From positions 1-64,000 of the forward strand of contig CANRWA010000006.1 of the NCBI GenBank assembly GCA_947643415.1: a stretch of 64,000 nucleotides of DNA, in the 5' to 3' direction. A program made the position numbers and the translations under genes. Below are positions 61,193 through 64,000 of the stretch, in pieces. The notes under the pieces are model-generated. The model worked only from the letters and a program-made list of their open reading frames with translations, made no database searches and had not been told where the DNA came from. The number at the start of each line of letters is the position of its first letter. Within the stretch, counting starts at the first letter, position 1. Origin of the DNA: an uncultured Clostridia bacterium (GTDB lineage: Bacteria > Bacillota > Clostridia > Lachnospirales > Lachnospiraceae).

Positions 61193-61579
61193 CTACAGTT
61201 TTCTAAGATTCATTATGAAACGTTCCTTCGCTTTTTCCTCGACAAACTGGTCCAGAAGGGCTTCCAGTCCCAGAGAGGATATCTCGATCTGATCGTCACT
61301 TGTCGTATACGAATAATCATCAAATGTTTCCGATGTTTTTCTGCCGACGTTCTGCTTGGAATATGCATAATGTTCAGCCAAAAGCAGAGCAGCCATTCTG
61401 ACATCCTTTGGAACACTGCCGGCATATTTTTCATCTGAAAAATCGTGATTGCAGTAATGTATAATGTAACTCTCTGCCCGCTGGATATCTTTCTCCAGCT
61501 TTTCATCCTGCCGGCTCTGTATGCTATGCAAATCACTGTACTCCCTGACTTCTTTCGGTGTTACCCACGGTCTGCCCAT
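61193..61579 (-). CDS. Phage head-tail connector (YqbG/DUF3199-like)
   Basis: 128 residues. It has the helical adaptor family pattern: VTPKEVREYSDLHSIQSRQD, DIQRAESYIIHYCNHDF and VRMAALLLAEHYAYSKQ. It forms the adaptor ring under the portal. The RBS is AGGAGGC; ten bases precede the stopper gene. Confidence 0.75.
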   Translation of the reverse strand: MGRPWVTPKEVREYSDLHSIQSRQDEKLEKDIQRAESYIIHYCNHDFSDEKYAGSVPKDVRMAALLLAEHYAYSKQNVGRKTSETFDDYSYTTSDDQIEISSLGLEALLDQFVEEKAKERFIMNLRKL

Positions 61580-61588
61580 AACTGCCTC

Positions 61589-62002
61589 CTATTCCTCAAA
61601 ATCAACGGAACCAAAACTCACAAATCCGAGAGCTTCTTTGATTTTCTCCAGCCTCTCCTCATTGTTGTTGCAATCTTTGATGTCAATACCCTTCTCCGCT
61701 GCGAGAGCGATAAGTTCATCCTTTTTCATTTTGTCAAGGAGTTCTTCCGTAAGCTCTCCGCCATCTTCCGTATTGTCATTCTTCGGATTTTGAGGTTCCT
61801 CAGGAACCAGCGACTTGTTCTTATCCGGTTTCCCATCTTCCTCTGTTTTTAGACCTTCGCCAACAACTCCAAGCATTTCAAAACGTCCGGTGGACAGAAG
61901 CTCTTCTGCCTTTTCATCATCCACACAAAATGGCTCCCCTTTTTTGCAAGAAAAATTTATCATGCAAAAGGAAAGCCCTTTAATAAGTTTTAATCTTTTC
62001 AT
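61589..62002 (-). CDS. Acidic phage protein with SAP/HeH-like helix-extension-helix
   Basis: 137 residues. The N-terminal 50 residues are a small compact domain (INFSCKKGEPFCVDDEKAEE); a disordered acidic linker rich in Glu, Asp, Pro and Asn follows (about 60-90). The C-terminal ELLDKMKKDELIALAAEKGI, with IKDCNNNEERLEKIKEAL, looks like a helix-extension-helix (HeH/LEM-like) nucleic-acid-binding motif. It lies between capsid and connector genes; the function is unknown. Confidence 0.65.
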   Translation of the reverse strand: MKRLKLIKGLSFCMINFSCKKGEPFCVDDEKAEELLSTGRFEMLGVVGEGLKTEEDGKPDKNKSLVPEEPQNPKNDNTEDGGELTEELLDKMKKDELIALAAEKGIDIKDCNNNEERLEKIKEALGFVSFGSVDFEE

Positions 62003-62012
62003 GGCATCCTCC

Positions 62013-63077
62013 TTAATTCGTTCCCTGCAGGATCAGCGGAAGGTTTTTGATAATGGACGTTGCTTCGATTTCCTCAATAATTGCATCAAAATCAAAGTGC
62101 ACCACATAGAATCTTTTGTCCTTCCTTATGGCTTCTACAGATGTTTCATCCTTCTTGATCTTCATTGTATAGGTGTTAACCTGTAAAAAATTCTTTGGAT
62201 TGGAAAGGATGATTGTATCGTTCGGCATCATCGGAACACCCATGGAAGGAATCCCAACCGGACTTTTGTACAAGCTTTCCGGAACCACACCGCCTGCATC
62301 GATTACCTTATTAAGCAAAAACAATTCCCATTGCTGCTGCCTGGTTGGGCTCATCATCCAGCGGAGTGTTCCATCATTAAATCTGTTAGGCATGGCAGCT
62401 ACTGCATTGTAAAACATTTCCAGTTCCATTTCCTTGGCACCGGAAACATCAATAATATGGCTGTCATTCAGTGTTTTGATTATTCCGTCGTTCTGTCCCA
62501 GAAATACCTTATCTGTAGCGTCCCCGATTTTCTCAACCTCTGCTTCATTCCATGTACCGGCAGCATGAGCTTTCAGAAAACGATAGAGACCACCTGCCTC
62601 TGTTACACAATCACCTGCTGCGTAAGTGCTTGTGCTGGAAAATGCTTCTGCTTCAGATGCTTTCTCATCCCCATTGAGCAGAAGGTCCTCAGAATCAACA
62701 CCAACCTGCTTTGTCATGAGATTAGTCACTACCGTATCCATATTTTCCCCCTCGATATTCTGCCGAAGGGTTTCATTGGTAATATCCCAGTCAAGCCTTG
62801 TTGCTTCGCAGGAATATTTGACTACCCCGAATTTCGGGCTTGCCGTTACCCCATCAAAGGCGTTCTCAACCTTGGGACGCAACAGCCTGTGTCCAATCCC
62901 GATTTTGTCAATTTCGCCAGATTTTTCCGTCCGTGTGACATGTCTGATCGCCTGCTGGAACGGTGTAGCTTCAAAAGTCTGCTGCAAAAACTTCTTTGCC
63001 TGATATGGGGAAAGCAGACCATGCGATACGGACTCTGTTGTTATCGCATCCTTGATAATCTGTTTATTAGTTGCCAT
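62013..63077 (-). CDS. Major capsid protein (XkdG-like)
   Basis: 354 residues. HK97-fold capsid subunit of the PBSX XkdG type: the N-terminal ITTESVSHGLLSPYQAKKFL, then RHVTRTEKSGEIDKIGIGHR, EATRLDWDITNETLRQNIEG, and the C-terminal NDTIILSNPKNFLQVNTYTM and KRFYVVHFDFDAIIEE. An extra segment at about 150-185, YAAGDCVTEAGGLYRFLKAH then AAGTWNEAEV, resembles a small carbohydrate-binding (CBM5/12-like) module and probably forms a surface decoration. RBS AAGGAGGAG. Confidence 0.85.
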   Translation of the reverse strand: MATNKQIIKDAITTESVSHGLLSPYQAKKFLQQTFEATPFQQAIRHVTRTEKSGEIDKIGIGHRLLRPKVENAFDGVTASPKFGVVKYSCEATRLDWDITNETLRQNIEGENMDTVVTNLMTKQVGVDSEDLLLNGDEKASEAEAFSSTSTYAAGDCVTEAGGLYRFLKAHAAGTWNEAEVEKIGDATDKVFLGQNDGIIKTLNDSHIIDVSGAKEMELEMFYNAVAAMPNRFNDGTLRWMMSPTRQQQWELFLLNKVIDAGGVVPESLYKSPVGIPSMGVPMMPNDTIILSNPKNFLQVNTYTMKIKKDETSVEAIRKDKRFYVVHFDFDAIIEEIEATSIIKNLPLILQGTN

Positions 63078-63095
63078 AATAGTTTCTCCTCCTTC

Positions 63096-64000
63096 TTAAA
63101 CAATGCCATGCAGGAAATGCTCCTCCTGCTTTTCAACGGTTCCTTCTGCGTCATTGAGGTTCCCTGGGAGCGCCCTGCTTTTCATTACAGGTTCCAACGC
63201 CTTCATCATAGGTTCCATGGCTTTCGTCACTTCCTCACCTACCATCTTTGCCACGCTTTCCGCTGTAACCTCTTCTGATGGCGGTGTTTCTGCCCCACCT
63301 CCCTCTGCATCATTGCCCTTGGCAATGGCTTCTACCTGCTTCGTAACAGGCTCCATAGCCTTGGCAACTTCCTCGCTTACCAATTTCTGAACTTCTTCGT
63401 TCGTCATGTCAGCATCCTCCTTTTTTACTGTACTATTTGCAGTTTCCCCCGGCTCTCCCTCATCGAATTCTGATAAGAAATTACCAAGTGTATCATAAAT
63501 GCCTTGAATGGCACTTAGATTCTTTGCACTCAGGCTTTTCCCGGCTTTTTTAATATGGCTTCCTTTCTTTTCTCCAGAATCCGCTTTCTGCCCGCCTGAT
63601 TCTTCTCCGTTGTCCAGTCTGGTCTTTCCATCCTTCTGACTGTCCTCTCCCTGCAGTGCCTTAATAATACTGCCATCAGAAGCAAGTATCTGCGTGACAA
63701 TATCATTAAAATCTGTAAGGGCTTCTCTTATGGCAGATTCATCATCTGTAAGACCATATCCTCCATCTGGTCTGCGGTGCAGTATGTTATCCAGCGCATA
63801 CCATGCCTGGCGGAAGTTTGTCTCTTTGACCTCTCTGTTGTAATAATCTTTCACAGCGCCCTTTTCTACAACATCAAACCCCAGAGCTTTTGCCAGTTTC
63901 TTCAGCAGGCCTCTCGGCTCTTCTGATTTTTCAACAGAGGACAAATCAACATCTTCCTCAGAGTACACTCCTGCCCCGCCCATAGAAAATCCGGTAATTT
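63096..64000 (-). CDS. XkdF-like phage prohead protease/scaffold, truncated by window edge
   Basis: The C-terminal 301 residues of a longer protein; the frame is open to the last base, and ITGFSMGGAGVYSEEDVDL at the edge corresponds to the end of the XkdF protease domain (GFSMGG). The visible part is the scaffold: KKLAKALGFDVVEKGAVKDY, then helical acidic segments, and EVQKLVSEEVAKAMEPVTKQ repeated as ESVAKMVGEEVTKAMEPMMK. It guides capsid assembly and is cleaved off. The true start and protease active site lie outside. Confidence 0.8.
   Translation of the reverse strand, partial: ITGFSMGGAGVYSEEDVDLSSVEKSEEPRGLLKKLAKALGFDVVEKGAVKDYYNREVKETNFRQAWYALDNILHRRPDGGYGLTDDESAIREALTDFNDIVTQILASDGSIIKALQGEDSQKDGKTRLDNGEESGGQKADSGEKKGSHIKKAGKSLSAKNLSAIQGIYDTLGNFLSEFDEGEPGETANSTVKKEDADMTNEEVQKLVSEEVAKAMEPVTKQVEAIAKGNDAEGGGAETPPSEEVTAESVAKMVGEEVTKAMEPMMKALEPVMKSRALPGNLNDAEGTVEKQEEHFLHGIV

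Overview
The window reads as the chromosome of a Gram-positive, anaerobic, probably spore-forming gut Firmicute of the Clostridia, most likely Lachnospiraceae. The basis is a single-chain pyruvate:ferredoxin oxidoreductase, strong GGAGG-type ribosome binding sites on nearly every gene, lipobox and Gram-positive signal peptides, a LysRS-GreA operon of clostridial type, Spo0A-like elements, and Lachnospiraceae-style mobile elements. No 16S gene is present, so genus cannot be fixed. No database search was run; all family names come from motifs and gene order.

Layout. (1) 1-23.2 kb, core chromosome: the end of a response regulator, a mini Spo0A-like protein behind two 0A boxes, lysS and greA, a secreted double beta-helix protein, a chemoreceptor with a sugar-binding lipoprotein, nifJ, a thioredoxin-like/CcdA membrane protein, a GH43 arabinanase, a GntR(YtrA)-ABC transporter operon, a large hybrid histidine kinase, prfC and tRNA-Gln. 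(2) 23.3-28.3 kb: a tightly coupled five-gene operon with two radical SAM enzymes, an alkaline-phosphatase-superfamily hydrolase, an ATP-grasp-like protein and a leucine-rich-repeat protein. It matches the uncharacterised STM4011-STM4015 set of Salmonella in content and order and is the best candidate here for an undescribed pathway. (3) 28.4-29.5 kb: a 158-bp MITE-like palindrome that has rewritten the 3' end of a FtsL/FtsB-like gene, an RHH regulator and tRNA-Gly.

(4) 29.5-43.4 kb: a mobile island. An orphan ParA remnant lies left of a composite att-like end at 31.2-31.29 kb. A second end with the same architecture lies at 43.29-43.38 kb. Between them are a DUF262/HEPN pair, a PIN/AbrB toxin-antitoxin pair, a CatA-like acetyltransferase, a methyltransferase, a GNAT protein, a ferredoxin-flavodoxin protein, a CPBP protease, a tnpV pseudogene, a frameshifted Mob/Pre relaxase, a MobC-like protein, a tyrosine integrase, an excisionase-like protein and an XRE regulator. 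This looks like a roughly 12-kb mobilizable element, possibly in tandem with the decayed one.

(5) 43.5-46.4 kb: a phage-like accessory module. A GIY-YIG protein and an XRE regulator diverge from an amidoligase / small protein / gamma-glutamylcyclotransferase-fold operon, followed by a second XRE gene with its own 16-bp inverted-repeat operator. (6) 46.4-64 kb: the late region of a PBSX-like contractile-tail prophage, transcribed leftwards and in canonical order from protease/scaffold and capsid through connectors, sheath, tube, a frameshifting tail chaperone, tape measure, baseplate and fibre to holin and amidase. Terminase, portal and the rest of the protease gene lie beyond the right edge.

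How the parts work together: region 1 is housekeeping plus sensing and use of plant polysaccharides (beta-helix protein, arabinanase, sugar-binding protein, chemoreceptor). Regions 3-6 are layers of horizontally acquired DNA with their own regulators, each next to a visible palindromic operator. Defence or stabilisation modules (HEPN/DUF262, PIN/AbrB) sit inside the mobilizable element.
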